This document shows positions 16,086 through 25,110 of a stretch of 64,000 bases of DNA, piece after piece (positions within the stretch are counted from its first letter, which is position 1; every line of letters starts with the position of its first letter). The stretch is from positions 124,001 through 188,000 of the forward strand of contig NZ_BAABLD010000008.1 of assembly GCF_039544165.1 (NCBI RefSeq), given 5' to 3'. The position numbers and the translations under genes are program-made. This DNA is from Viridibacterium curvum. GTDB lineage: Bacteria > Pseudomonadota > Gammaproteobacteria > Burkholderiales > Rhodocyclaceae. The notes beneath the pieces are model-generated. The model had not been told where the DNA came from, did not search any database, and saw nothing but the letters and a program-made list of their open reading frames with translations.

Positions 16086-17336
16086 TCAGCCGACCTTGAG
16101 CTTGTCCTGATGCTTCCGCAGGAAGCGGGCGCCCGTGCTTGATGCCGCCTTGTAGGCATAGTCACCATCACGCAAGCTGTCAGAGAACGCTGCCTGCAAT
16201 CTGAGCGCCTCGGGGTCGCGCACTTCGCTGTCGAGACTGTCGAACATTTCCAGCGTCAGATCCAGTATGTCCTCGGCACTGTTCTCCTCCGGCACGACAC
16301 CTTCCGCCAGATACTGCGAGTAGTACTGCGCACTGCCCAGGCCCTGATCGATCAGGGAACGCATACTCACGTAGGCTTGTTCGGTGCTTGACCAGATCAG
16401 CTTGGGAATCGAAATATCCTGTCGTTCGTAACCCATGGCCGTGATGGGAATCATGTTGGCCAAAGCGGAGGGGACACCAAAGATTGTCCCGACGATTGCA
16501 ATGCCGGATGTGTTGCCGAGAATGAAGCGGCTGCGCGCACACAGATAGATATCGAGACGCGGCGAGCGCAATGGGTGGTGTGCGTAGTCGATGGTCTGCG
16601 GCATCGCAGGCATCGGCGTCATGCTCGGATCGCCCAACCGGATGACCCAGCCTCCCCGCCTGACTATCTCTTCAACTGCGAGGCAGGTATTGTGGATGTC
16701 TGCGTTGCGATGACGGTGGAGCTCTTCATCAACTGGAGAGAAGCCGGCCTCACGCACATGCAGGCACACGAACCAGGCATCCCGCGGCACGCCCATCAGC
16801 TCAAGCTGCTGCGCCCCCCACTCTATGTCCTCAGCCGAAAGCTGCAGAACGGGAGGACGTCGCCCCCAGTCGCGGTACACGCGATAGGCGGATTGGGTTC
16901 TACCAATTGCGCGCATGTAGCTGGAGGCATCATGCATTCCCAGCTTCCAACGCGTGGCGCTCTGGATCACGAAGCAAAGCAGCCGGCTGCGGATCACCAG
17001 GAAGTGAGGCTCCCAATAACGCAGCAGATGGCTGTTCGCTACGCGATGCGAAGGCGCAAGCATCACCCACTTGCGGGCCGGAACCAATCCGAGCGCCTGA
17101 TCCCTGAGCAAACAATCAGGCTCGATGGCGAGGTGCCCGATACGATCGAGGAAGAAGTCGACACGTCTGAATCCGGCAACATGCAGGATGACAGTGAGCG
17201 GCAGCAACAGCAGCCCGATCACGCTGCCCAGCATTTTCAAACCGAGCTTCTGCGCGAGCACTCTCAGCGGATAAGCGCGCAGACGCGTGTATTCAAACTC
17301 CAGCCGTCTGCGCAAAACCTGCCATCGGCTGCCCAT
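16086..17336 (-). CDS. TIGR04372-type putative glycosyltransferase
   Basis: The product has 416 residues from ATG 17336, one base downstream of the previous gene's stop; an upstream start at 17396 would overlap that gene by 20 codons. A hydrophobic stretch near residues 32-52 (VIGLLLLPLTVILHVAG) may be a membrane anchor. The core WFVCLHVREAGF, GGWVIRLGDPSM and FILGNTSGIA matches the protein at 10923-12479. It is the last gene of the minus-strand string. No acceptor can be named. Confidence 0.77.
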   Translation of the reverse strand: MGSRWQVLRRRLEFEYTRLRAYPLRVLAQKLGLKMLGSVIGLLLLPLTVILHVAGFRRVDFFLDRIGHLAIEPDCLLRDQALGLVPARKWVMLAPSHRVANSHLLRYWEPHFLVIRSRLLCFVIQSATRWKLGMHDASSYMRAIGRTQSAYRVYRDWGRRPPVLQLSAEDIEWGAQQLELMGVPRDAWFVCLHVREAGFSPVDEELHRHRNADIHNTCLAVEEIVRRGGWVIRLGDPSMTPMPAMPQTIDYAHHPLRSPRLDIYLCARSRFILGNTSGIAIVGTIFGVPSALANMIPITAMGYERQDISIPKLIWSSTEQAYVSMRSLIDQGLGSAQYYSQYLAEGVVPEENSAEDILDLTLEMFDSLDSEVRDPEALRLQAAFSDSLRDGDYAYKAASSTGARFLRKHQDKLKVG

Positions 17337-17337
17337 G

Positions 17338-18345
17338 TCAGGCGTTGTAGTAATCGCGATACCAGGACACGAAGCGCGCGACGCCATCCGCCACACTGGT
17401 CGAAGGAGAAAAGCCCGTCCACGCTGTCAAGGCATCCGTGTTGGCGAAGGTCGCCGGCACGTCACCGTCCTGCATCGGCAGGAAGTTCTTCTTCGCTTCA
17501 CGCCCCGTCGCGTTCTCGATGGCCTGGATGAAATCCATCAACTCGACCGGATCGTTGTTGCCAATGTTGAACACACGATAGGGAACGCGACCACGCCCCG
17601 GATCAGGATCCTCTGCATTGAAGTCAGGATCTGCTTCAGCGGGACGATCCAGTACACGAATCACACCCTCGACGATGTCATCGACATAGGTAAAATCGCG
17701 GCGCATCTTGCCATGATTGAAGACATCGATGGCGCGCCCCTCGAGAATCGCCTTGGTGAAAAGGAAAAGCGCCATGTCCGGACGCCCCCACGGTCCATAG
17801 ACCGTAAAGAAGCGCAACCCTGTGGTCGGCAAGCCATAGAGATGACTGTAGGTATGTGCCATCAACTCATTGGCTTTCTTTGTTGCCGCGTACAGGCTGA
17901 CAGGATGGTCAACGCTGTCCGACTCGGAAAATGGCATCTTGGTGTTGCCGCCATAAACGCTGGAGCTTGATGCGTAGACCAGGTGTCCGACCTGGTTGTG
18001 GCGGCAGCCTTCAAGGATGTTGACGAAGCCGACAAGATTGCTGTCCGCATAGGCGTGCGGGTTCTTGAGTGAGTAGCGCACGCCGGCTTGCGCGGCGAGA
18101 TGAATCACCCGATCAAATTTCTCTTGCTCGAACAATGTCTCGATGCCTGCGCGATCCGCCACATCGAGTTCAATGAACCGGAATCCGGCTTTGCCTGCCA
18201 AACGCGCAAGACGATCGCGCTTGAGCTGCGGGTCATAGTAGTCGTTGAGGTTGTCGATGCCGACAACGCTGTCACCCCGCTGAAGCAGACGCTCAGCGCA
18301 GTGCATACCGATAAAGCCGGCTGCGCCGGTCACAAGGATTTTCAT
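17338..18345 (-). CDS. UDP-glucuronate 4-epimerase-like SDR
   Basis: The protein has 335 residues. ATG 18345 is chosen over a TTG one codon upstream. The N-terminus KILVTGAAGFIGMHCA is the NAD-binding motif and NLNDYYDPQLKRDRL is typical of UDP-glucuronate 4-epimerases of the CapI/LspL type. Catalytic residues appear as SSSSVYG and YAATKKANE (YxxxK). It would interconvert UDP-glucuronate and UDP-galacturonate in the cytoplasm, supplying an acidic sugar. A close UDP-hexose epimerase role is the alternative. Confidence 0.85.
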   Translation of the reverse strand: MKILVTGAAGFIGMHCAERLLQRGDSVVGIDNLNDYYDPQLKRDRLARLAGKAGFRFIELDVADRAGIETLFEQEKFDRVIHLAAQAGVRYSLKNPHAYADSNLVGFVNILEGCRHNQVGHLVYASSSSVYGGNTKMPFSESDSVDHPVSLYAATKKANELMAHTYSHLYGLPTTGLRFFTVYGPWGRPDMALFLFTKAILEGRAIDVFNHGKMRRDFTYVDDIVEGVIRVLDRPAEADPDFNAEDPDPGRGRVPYRVFNIGNNDPVELMDFIQAIENATGREAKKNFLPMQDGDVPATFANTDALTAWTGFSPSTSVADGVARFVSWYRDYYNA

Positions 18346-18395
18346 CAAGATATCCGTAATGAAAGTCGGAAGTTAAACACTCCGCCCAACCTGTC

Positions 18396-19478
18396 TCAAT
18401 GCCCTGGCCCCAGCAAGGAGTCCCGCAACTCTGGGGAATGTTGAGACAAGGCATCTGAGCGCGTAACGGGCGGCACGGACTGCCCGGCCTTGAGAATGAT
18501 GGCTGCAGCCAAGAGTGGCAACAGCGCCAGCAGACAGAAAAGTATCGCCAGGCCAGGCCAGAATTGTGACGCCAGAGCCCAAGGCAGCAACCAGAGGTAA
18601 TTGATCCACTGCGTCGTCAGGGTAACGCGGCGGTGACCCCAGCGGAGGGCTGCGTGCTGATATGCATGAGTACGATGCGCCTCATACCAGCGCCGCCCGC
18701 TCAGCATGCGGCGCAGTAGCGTAAATGTTGCATCCACGATGAACACACCGCCCAGGATGAGCCAGATCCAGATGCTGGTCTCCGCGCGACAGACTGACGC
18801 CAGCGCAATGACCGTCAAAACAAAGCCGAGAAACCCGCTGCCCGCATCACCCATGAATAGCCGGGCCGGTGGCCAGTTGAAAATCGCAAAGCCGAGGCAA
18901 GCAGCCGCCAATACGGGCGCCTCCAGTGCCGAGCCCCCGCCGACCATGATCAGCAGCGTGCCGCCAAGAGACAGGAAGATCGCCTCAGACACGGCGAGAC
19001 CGTCGATGCCGTCCATGAAATTGTAGAGATTGAGACCCCAGGCAAGACCAAGCGTGTACACCGCAAAGGCCGCTGCCATTGCCAATTCTCCACTCCAGAT
19101 CCATGGCAGGTCATGGCTTCGCTGCAGCAGCCCGATCGCCCCTGCGGAGACAACGAGATGGATGAGCAGCTTGACGAGATTGCGCACTGGCTTGCGATCA
19201 TCGCGAAAACCCAGCAGCGCAATGCTGCCACCACCCAGCACGTACACGACACACAAATCCGTCGGCATCACACCCATCTGCTGCAGAAAGAGCGCTGACA
19301 GCAGAAAGCTCATTACGAAGGCTACGCCACCACCACGTGGTGTCGGAATGGTGTGGGAGCTACGCGCATTGGGAATGTCCAGCATGGAGCGCGAAATGGC
19401 ATAGCGTCGCATCGCCGCAGCGCCGGCCCAGGCAACGAGAAAAGCCATCAGTGCCAGCATGGCTATGGTCCAACTCAT
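18396..19478 (-). CDS. WecA/WbpL-family polyprenyl-phosphate glycan phosphotransferase
   Basis: This 360-residue polytopic membrane protein has about ten hydrophobic segments. Signature motifs are ARSSHTIPTPRGGGVAF (near residue 39), LGFRDDRKPV, NFMDGIDGLAVSEA and MGDAGSGFLGF, the conserved aspartate and cytoplasmic-loop motifs of the MraY/WecA superfamily. It should move a HexNAc-1-phosphate from a UDP-sugar to undecaprenyl phosphate, starting a glycan chain. The same string also encodes a PglC-like initiating enzyme, so two starters are present. Confidence 0.88.
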   Translation of the reverse strand: MSWTIAMLALMAFLVAWAGAAAMRRYAISRSMLDIPNARSSHTIPTPRGGGVAFVMSFLLSALFLQQMGVMPTDLCVVYVLGGGSIALLGFRDDRKPVRNLVKLLIHLVVSAGAIGLLQRSHDLPWIWSGELAMAAAFAVYTLGLAWGLNLYNFMDGIDGLAVSEAIFLSLGGTLLIMVGGGSALEAPVLAAACLGFAIFNWPPARLFMGDAGSGFLGFVLTVIALASVCRAETSIWIWLILGGVFIVDATFTLLRRMLSGRRWYEAHRTHAYQHAALRWGHRRVTLTTQWINYLWLLPWALASQFWPGLAILFCLLALLPLLAAAIILKAGQSVPPVTRSDALSQHSPELRDSLLGPGH

Positions 19479-19534
19479 GATGTGCGCTCCGGAATCAGGG
19501 CAAGGAGAATGATAATCTCATTCCGCCCCCCGGA

Positions 19535-20710
19535 TCACCTCATGCTCTGCCGGGCAATCGAGGACACTCGTTGCGCCATTTCATGCATGGCCGTCGAGTC
19601 CAGGGTCGGATGCAGCAGGAGACACAAGCTGGTCTCGCCCAGTTCCCTTGCGCCGGGCAAGGGAGCCTCGGGCCCCCAGGCTCTGTCGGTGAATGCTTTC
19701 TCGAGATAGATCTCTGAACACGAACCCACAGAACACGGTACCCCTGCGGCTTCGATCTCGGCCATCAAGCGATCACGTGACCAGCCCGGCGCCAGGCAGT
19801 CTCTCTCTACGAACAGGTAAAACTTGTACCAGGCGTGCTCGCAGTGCGCCGCGGGTTGTGGGATACGGAACACAGGCAGTTGCGACAGGGACTCGATCAG
19901 GACAGCTGCATTGGCCGCTCGCTGGGCACGCCATTGCGGAAGGCGCCGCAGCTGTATGCGCCCCAGGGCCGATTGCATTTCCGTGAGCCGCCAGTTGGTA
20001 CCGAACGACTCGGTCAGCCAGCGAAACCCCGGAGCGTGCTCTCGCTCGAATACAGCCTCATAGCTTCGCCCGATATCCTTATAGGCCCAAGCGCGACGCC
20101 ACGCGGTCTCGTCATCCAGTGCAAGCAGGCCGCCTTCGCCGCCGGTTGTCATGATTTTGTCCTGACAGAACGAGAATGCGCCAGCATGACCCAGGCTTCC
20201 CACGGGGCGCCCCTTGTAGAACGCGCCGTGCGCCTGCGCACAGTCTTCGATGACAATCAGGTTTCGCTGCGCCGCGAGTGCCATGATCTCGTCCATCTCG
20301 CAAGGCCAGCCCGCCAGATGCACTACCACCACTGCACGTGTTCGAGGCGTCAGTACGGCAGCAATGCTCTCTGCGGTAATCAGCTGGCTGTCGCGATCCA
20401 CATCCGCAATCACCGGCACCGCACCGCGCATCACTGCGCAGCTTGCTGAGGCCACGTAAGTACGCGCCGGCACGACCACTTCGTCGCCCGCACCGATGCC
20501 AAATGCCTCCAGCGCCAGCTCCAGGGCCAACGTGCCGTTAGCCACCGCCACTGCAAACTTGCGGCCAAGGTAGTCCGCATACTCGCGCTCGAACTGTCGC
20601 CCTTCTTCTCCCGTCCAGTAATTCACCTTGCCCGACCGCAGCACCGCAGAAGCAGCTTCAACCTGCTCTTCGTCGTATTGCGGCCACGGCGCCATACAGA
20701 AATCACTCAT
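19535..20710 (-). CDS. PglE-like UDP-4-keto-sugar aminotransferase (DegT family)
   Basis: The product has 391 residues from ATG 20710, which overlaps the upstream stop by one base. The DegT signatures include ANGTLALELALEAFG, EDCAQAHGAFYKG and FSFCQDKIMTTGGEGG, where Lys is the PLP lysine. The last motif is that of the PglE/PseC-like group that aminates UDP-4-keto-6-deoxy-HexNAc. The gene lies directly after PglD-like and PglC-like genes, the order used for UDP-di-N-acetylbacillosamine. The matching 4,6-dehydratase (PglF) is not in the window. Confidence 0.85.
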   Translation of the reverse strand: MSDFCMAPWPQYDEEQVEAASAVLRSGKVNYWTGEEGRQFEREYADYLGRKFAVAVANGTLALELALEAFGIGAGDEVVVPARTYVASASCAVMRGAVPVIADVDRDSQLITAESIAAVLTPRTRAVVVVHLAGWPCEMDEIMALAAQRNLIVIEDCAQAHGAFYKGRPVGSLGHAGAFSFCQDKIMTTGGEGGLLALDDETAWRRAWAYKDIGRSYEAVFEREHAPGFRWLTESFGTNWRLTEMQSALGRIQLRRLPQWRAQRAANAAVLIESLSQLPVFRIPQPAAHCEHAWYKFYLFVERDCLAPGWSRDRLMAEIEAAGVPCSVGSCSEIYLEKAFTDRAWGPEAPLPGARELGETSLCLLLHPTLDSTAMHEMAQRVSSIARQSMR

Positions 20711-21366
20711 CACGCATCCTGCCAATTCATATCACGCACCCGCACACAACTCGCAGGCACTCCTACCACGGTTTCATTCGCCCCCACGGGGTTGATGACG
20801 CAGGCACCACCCCCGACGCGCGACCACGGACCGACTTCAATCCCTTGCAGCACGGTCGCCCCCGCACAGACCTCGGCCCCCTCGGCGAGCCGCGCAGCGC
20901 CGCATAACGTTGCGCGTGGCGCCAAGGTTCCCCAGTCCGCCACTTCGCAATCGTGCGAAATGACGGCCGCCGTATTCACCAGCACATGCTGCCCAAGTCG
21001 CACGTCCGTTGTCACAACCGCCGCCACCGCAATCATGCTGCCCGCGCCAATCGTGACCCGTGCACCGATTCGGGCCTCTGGATGAACCAGTGTGGCGAAA
21101 TCACGCACACCCGCAGCCATCAGCCTTTGCACCACCTTGCGCCGCACCGCCGGCGACCCGATCGCAACGGTCACGGCGCAACTGCGACCCTGCAACCAAT
21201 CTGGCTTGCCAAGCACCGGCACGCCAGCCAGTTCGCGCGGCGCAGTCCAGGCATCATCGACAAAACCCGACAGATTCCAGGTCGGCTTCACCGCATTGAT
21301 GTCGCGCACGAGCTGCAACACCTCACGGCCATGGCCGCCTGCGCCGACAATGACAAGATCCATCAT
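20710..21366 (-). CDS. PglD/NeuD-family sugar acetyltransferase
   Basis: The protein has 218 residues. The N-terminal small Rossmann-like domain starts IVGAGGHGREVLQL. The C-terminal half is a left-handed beta-helix of hexapeptide repeats (for example ARIGARVTIGAGSMIA and GAEVCAGATVLQGIEVG) with a catalytic-type His in TLVHPEARIG. PglD uses acetyl-CoA to acetylate the 4-amino group of UDP-linked bacillosamine precursor. The start ATG overlaps the previous stop (ATGA), and its own stop overlaps the PglE-like start. The substrate is inferred from this pairing. Confidence 0.87.
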   Translation of the reverse strand: MMDLVIVGAGGHGREVLQLVRDINAVKPTWNLSGFVDDAWTAPRELAGVPVLGKPDWLQGRSCAVTVAIGSPAVRRKVVQRLMAAGVRDFATLVHPEARIGARVTIGAGSMIAVAAVVTTDVRLGQHVLVNTAAVISHDCEVADWGTLAPRATLCGAARLAEGAEVCAGATVLQGIEVGPWSRVGGGACVINPVGANETVVGVPASCVRVRDMNWQDA

Positions 21367-21965
21367 TCGCGTTGCTCCTCACTACCCATGAACTCAGGCA
21401 TGGTTACATGTCCGGTCGCACTGACATCCGATCCGCCAAGCACACGCTTTACCGTGCGCCACAGAATCCTGAGGTCCAGCCACAAAGATTGGTTCTCCAC
21501 GTACCACACGTCCAGTTCGAACTTCTCTTCCCAGCTCAACGCATTGCGCCCGTTCACCTGCGCCCAACCTGTAATGCCGGGGCGCACCTCATGACGCCGT
21601 GCCTGACGAGGCGAGTAACGCGGCAAATACTGCATCAGCAACGGGCGCGGGCCGACCAGACTCATGTCGCCCTTGAGCACGTTCCACAGCTGCGGCAGCT
21701 CGTCCAGGCTGGTCTTGCGCAAAAAACGGCCGAATGCACCCAAGCGCACCTCATCGGGCAACAGATGGCCCCGAGCATCACGCGCATCGCTCATCGAACG
21801 AAACTTGCAAAGCATGAATGGCTGGCCATTCAAGCCCGGACGCTGTTGACGGAACAGGACAGGAGCACCCAGATAGCGACGTACCAGGATTGCCACGACA
21901 AGCATCACCGGCCACAAGCATAGCAACATGGTCCCTGCTGTCAGGCAATCGAGCAAACGCTTCAT
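21363..21965 (-). CDS. PglC-like initiating sugar-phosphate transferase
   Basis: This 200-residue monotopic phosphoglycosyl transferase has an N-terminal hydrophobic helix (residues about 8-28), then FRQQRPGLNGQPF and CKFRSMSD. The hallmark KTSLDELPQLWNVLKGDMS carries the catalytic Asp-Glu pair and is followed by LVGPRPLL. It transfers a sugar-1-phosphate from a UDP-sugar to undecaprenyl phosphate at the inner membrane. The short form with no extra N-terminal membrane domain matches PglC rather than WbaP. It lies in an overlapping run with GT4, PglD-like and PglE-like genes. Confidence 0.9.
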   Translation of the reverse strand: MKRLLDCLTAGTMLLCLWPVMLVVAILVRRYLGAPVLFRQQRPGLNGQPFMLCKFRSMSDARDARGHLLPDEVRLGAFGRFLRKTSLDELPQLWNVLKGDMSLVGPRPLLMQYLPRYSPRQARRHEVRPGITGWAQVNGRNALSWEEKFELDVWYVENQSLWLDLRILWRTVKRVLGGSDVSATGHVTMPEFMGSEEQRE

Positions 21966-23101
21966 GATTTTTCCGTCACTGCGACCAGGTAGTGCGCAAA
22001 GGCCTCAATGACCTGGGGTGCTGCGAAATCGCGCATGGCGCGCTCGCGCGCCGCAACCGCATATTTCTCACGCAAGGCACCGGATGCGGCGAGCCGTGCC
22101 ATGCCGGCCTGCAGTGCCGCCACGTCGCCAGGTTCATGCAACAAGCCGCCCTCACCATCAAGCAGCGCCCCTTCAATGCCATAGATGCGAGACGCAAGCG
22201 CTGGCAGGCCGCAGGCCGCCGCTTCAAGTATCGAAGTTGGAAAGCCCTCTCTGTAACTCGGCAGACAAAACACATCCGCCGCCTGCATGAAGGCCTCCGG
22301 CGTTGCAGTAAAGGCTTCGAAATGCACGCGCTCACGACAAGCCGAGAGAATGACCTCCAGCTCTGTCCGTAGCCCGCCCTCGTCTGGCCCGACAAGGAAG
22401 AGACGGACACTCGCCTGAAGTGCTGCCAAGCCTGCAAAAGCGCGAGCCAGATCCAGCACACCCTTGTCGCGATTGAAGCGCCCCAGGAACAGGAACGCCA
22501 CCTCCTCGGCTCCCACACCCAGGCTTTGCCGTAACGATAATCGCGCAGCGGCATCCGGCTTGAAGCGCGACGCGTCGACACCACATAACGAACCGTGCAG
22601 CAATACGCGCGACTTGTCCGCTCGCACGACGCCTTCGCGCAAAAGGAACTGCCGTTGTGGCTCGCCGTCCACCAACACGTGTGTGGCGACACTCGCTGTC
22701 AGGCGATCAATTGTCTTGAAGACCCAGCGCGCCGCCCCGCTACGCGTTGCCCAGACCTGGCCCGTAAAAACATGGAGCCGCACGGGAACACGAGCAATGA
22801 AGGCCGACAACATTGCCAGCAAACCTGCCTTGGGGGTTATCGACAGGACTGCATCGAATCGTTCGCGGCGTAGTCGCCGCGTCAGCATCCATAAGGCCTT
22901 GACGTCTGCCAGCAAATGAACTGGGCGCACAATCGCAACAGACTGAACATCCACCGCCAAGCCATGGCGGGCCAACAGATCCGTATCGTTCGTGTTGGCA
23001 AACACGGTCAATCGAAACACCCTGCACCACGCAACAATATGGCCGAGCAAAAAGGCCCTGATCGTCATCTCGCTCGACACGACGACTGCCAGCCTGCGCA
23101 T
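21962..23101 (-). CDS. GT4-family glycosyltransferase (PglA-like)
   Basis: The product has 379 residues from ATG 23101, overlapping the preceding gene's stop; an upstream start at 23236 would add 45 unlikely residues. The GT-B C-terminal signature includes FLGRFNRDKGVLDLARAF, LFLVGPDEG and a Glu-containing EAAACGLPALASRIYG segment that binds the donor nucleotide. An N-terminal FDAVLSITPKAGLLA segment is seen in PglA/PimB-like enzymes. Its position directly before PglC-like suggests that it adds the second sugar to the lipid-linked primer, which is inference. Confidence 0.87.
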   Translation of the reverse strand: MRRLAVVVSSEMTIRAFLLGHIVAWCRVFRLTVFANTNDTDLLARHGLAVDVQSVAIVRPVHLLADVKALWMLTRRLRRERFDAVLSITPKAGLLAMLSAFIARVPVRLHVFTGQVWATRSGAARWVFKTIDRLTASVATHVLVDGEPQRQFLLREGVVRADKSRVLLHGSLCGVDASRFKPDAAARLSLRQSLGVGAEEVAFLFLGRFNRDKGVLDLARAFAGLAALQASVRLFLVGPDEGGLRTELEVILSACRERVHFEAFTATPEAFMQAADVFCLPSYREGFPTSILEAAACGLPALASRIYGIEGALLDGEGGLLHEPGDVAALQAGMARLAASGALREKYAVAARERAMRDFAAPQVIEAFAHYLVAVTEKS

Positions 23102-24063
23102 CAGGATTCCCCCACTCGCGACGCTGCGCCAGAGAATCGTGCAACGCAGCCCTGAATCCCACCCCACAGCTTGGCAACATCCAGCGCAGGCGCCAGCAAC
23201 AAGGCCAGCGCTACAGCTGCAGGCGACGACAACCATAACCGTCGGTCACTGCGACGCAGCGGGTCCGCGACTCCGCGCCCCAACAAGTAAAGCACGCCCA
23301 GAAACCATGCCGCAGGAATAACGACGCCTGCAACGCCCATTGCGAGCAAAAGGCAACTAAGCAAGCGCGATCGACCGCCCACACCAGCCAATACGGCGTA
23401 CTTCTCATAGACACGCCACTTGCGGATGGCCGCAGCGAACGATGGGGGGAAGAACATGTAGTGGATCAGCGCTCGCGGTGCTCGCCCGCGCTTGCCACCT
23501 GCAGCGTCAAAGCCTTTCGTCCAGCGCAAGTCTTCGCCAGCCCGCAGGTGTTCCGCAAACAGGCCAGAGCGCCGCACAGCCTCCTGCTTGAACAACGAGC
23601 CAACCAGGGCTGGCCGCTCGGCGCCTTGTCCATACGACAGACCACACAGCGCGGCACCAAGTACCCCCGTCCCTTGAAAGCGGCATTGCGCATAAATGGC
23701 GTCCAGGCCATCACTGCCATCGAGCGCTTCGAGCATTTCCTCCAGCCATTCCGGCGACAAGCCCAGACCGGCGTCGATGAATGCAATGCGGCGCGCGGTG
23801 CACTGCGCAAGTCCACGATTGCGTCCTCCTCCTGGCAACGCACCGGGTGACGACAACACCTGACAACTACCTCCCTCCCATGCGGCAGCCTCCCACCACG
23901 CGCTGACGATGCGTGCGGAACCATCCGACGATCCCGCATCCGAGAACAGCAACTCTCGTGGTCGCACGGTCTGCGCGGCCAGGTCGCGCAACAGGAAGGG
24001 CAAGGTTTCAGCCTCGTTGAGCATGGGAATGATGACGGCAACGTCGGCAATGCGCTCAGCCAT
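23101..24063 (-). CDS. GT2-family glycosyltransferase with C-terminal membrane segments
   Basis: The protein has 320 residues. The N-terminal GT-A fold starts VAVIIPMLNEAETLP, with DAGSSDGSARI for the nucleotide-binding Asp and FIDAGLGLSPEW where the usual DxD lies. The last 80 residues hold two or three hydrophobic helices (LLSCLLLAMGVAGVVIPAAW and later), which would anchor it to the inner membrane. It probably adds a sugar to the lipid-linked repeat. Seven bases separate it from the upstream GT10-like gene. Confidence 0.82.
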   Translation of the reverse strand: MAERIADVAVIIPMLNEAETLPFLLRDLAAQTVRPRELLFSDAGSSDGSARIVSAWWEAAAWEGGSCQVLSSPGALPGGGRNRGLAQCTARRIAFIDAGLGLSPEWLEEMLEALDGSDGLDAIYAQCRFQGTGVLGAALCGLSYGQGAERPALVGSLFKQEAVRRSGLFAEHLRAGEDLRWTKGFDAAGGKRGRAPRALIHYMFFPPSFAAAIRKWRVYEKYAVLAGVGGRSRLLSCLLLAMGVAGVVIPAAWFLGVLYLLGRGVADPLRRSDRRLWLSSPAAVALALLLAPALDVAKLWGGIQGCVARFSGAASRVGES

Positions 24064-24069
24064 GATCCG

Positions 24070-25110
24070 CTATCCGAAAGGCATTTCGCAGATGTTCATC
24101 AAAGCATCGAAATAGCGCCGCTTTCCGATGCCCCGCAGGAAAGCCCGACCTGCTTCGCGCATGTCCTGCCACTCCGTCGCGGGCATGGCGGACAGTCTTC
24201 GATGCAGCGCCCTGAAATCCGTACAGTGCCGCGCATCTACGAAGGTCTCCTGTGGCACAAGCTGTTCGATATCGGGAGCGCCGAGATAAATCGGCACCGT
24301 ACCGGCATACAGGCAGTCGAACATCTTCTCCGTGAAATATCCGCGCATTGGGGTGTTCTCGAAGCAGATGCTGAAGCGATAGCGGCTGAGTACTTCAAGC
24401 TTGCTGTTACAACTGCCACGGAAAGATCGCCGGATTGCGCGGATATTCCACCAGTACGGCCACCATGCAGACTGCTTGGAAAACCAGCGCTCCCAACCAC
24501 GGCCATAGAGATCAACCGCATCCACCGACGCCAACGCGCCGACGGCTTCGATACGCTTGCTGTAATACTCAGGCTTGCGGAACTTCGGATTATGGTTGCC
24601 GGAAATGATCACGAACCGATCGCTGCGCTCCGTTCGGGACCAGAAAGGCTCCTGCTCAACATCGTAGGGCTGCGGCCAGAACAATTGCCTGAGCTTCGCT
24701 GCATCGACGCCATCCAGGGAATAGAGATCCCCCACTGTGTTGTGAATATGGATTTGCTCGAAATCCTGCGACAAAGCAGGCAAGCGAGCGTACATGGCCG
24801 GCAAAACAAGCGGTGGCTCAAACAGTACAAACCCACGCAAACGCACGTCAGGCTGCCCACGCAATTCGCCATACCCATCAAGCATGCCGAAAGACCAGTA
24901 GTGATTCGTACGTGCTCGCACCGCACCGCTGCGCAGAGCGTCCGCAGTGTGCACCGGGACCCCACGCGCCGCCCAGTACTCACGCAAGCGAGCGAAGGGC
25001 AGCAGCGTGCCATCACGATTCAGGTGACGGTCGCTGGTATCGAACAGCTTGTCACCGAGAAAGCCAGCACTAGACGGCTCCAGGAAGATGGCGTGTTCTG
25101 CCAAGCTCAT
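24070..25110 (-). CDS. GT10-family alpha-fucosyltransferase-like protein
   Basis: The product has 346 residues from ATG 25110 (ATGA overlap with the upstream stop). The C-terminal third carries RFSICFENTPMRGYFTEKMF followed by CLYAGTVPIYLGAPDI, the conserved donor-binding block of GT10 alpha-1,3/1,4-fucosyltransferases. The same string has gmd and a Fcl/ColC-like gene, so the donor should be GDP-L-fucose or GDP-L-colitose. The N-terminal 100 residues are not recognised. Confidence 0.83.
   Translation of the reverse strand: MSLAEHAIFLEPSSAGFLGDKLFDTSDRHLNRDGTLLPFARLREYWAARGVPVHTADALRSGAVRARTNHYWSFGMLDGYGELRGQPDVRLRGFVLFEPPLVLPAMYARLPALSQDFEQIHIHNTVGDLYSLDGVDAAKLRQLFWPQPYDVEQEPFWSRTERSDRFVIISGNHNPKFRKPEYYSKRIEAVGALASVDAVDLYGRGWERWFSKQSAWWPYWWNIRAIRRSFRGSCNSKLEVLSRYRFSICFENTPMRGYFTEKMFDCLYAGTVPIYLGAPDIEQLVPQETFVDARHCTDFRALHRRLSAMPATEWQDMREAGRAFLRGIGKRRYFDALMNICEMPFG

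Noticed and set aside
15230..16100. Terminator between the convergent strings
   Set aside because: Only a weak GGCC-type pairing around 16072-16083 was seen, too short to call.
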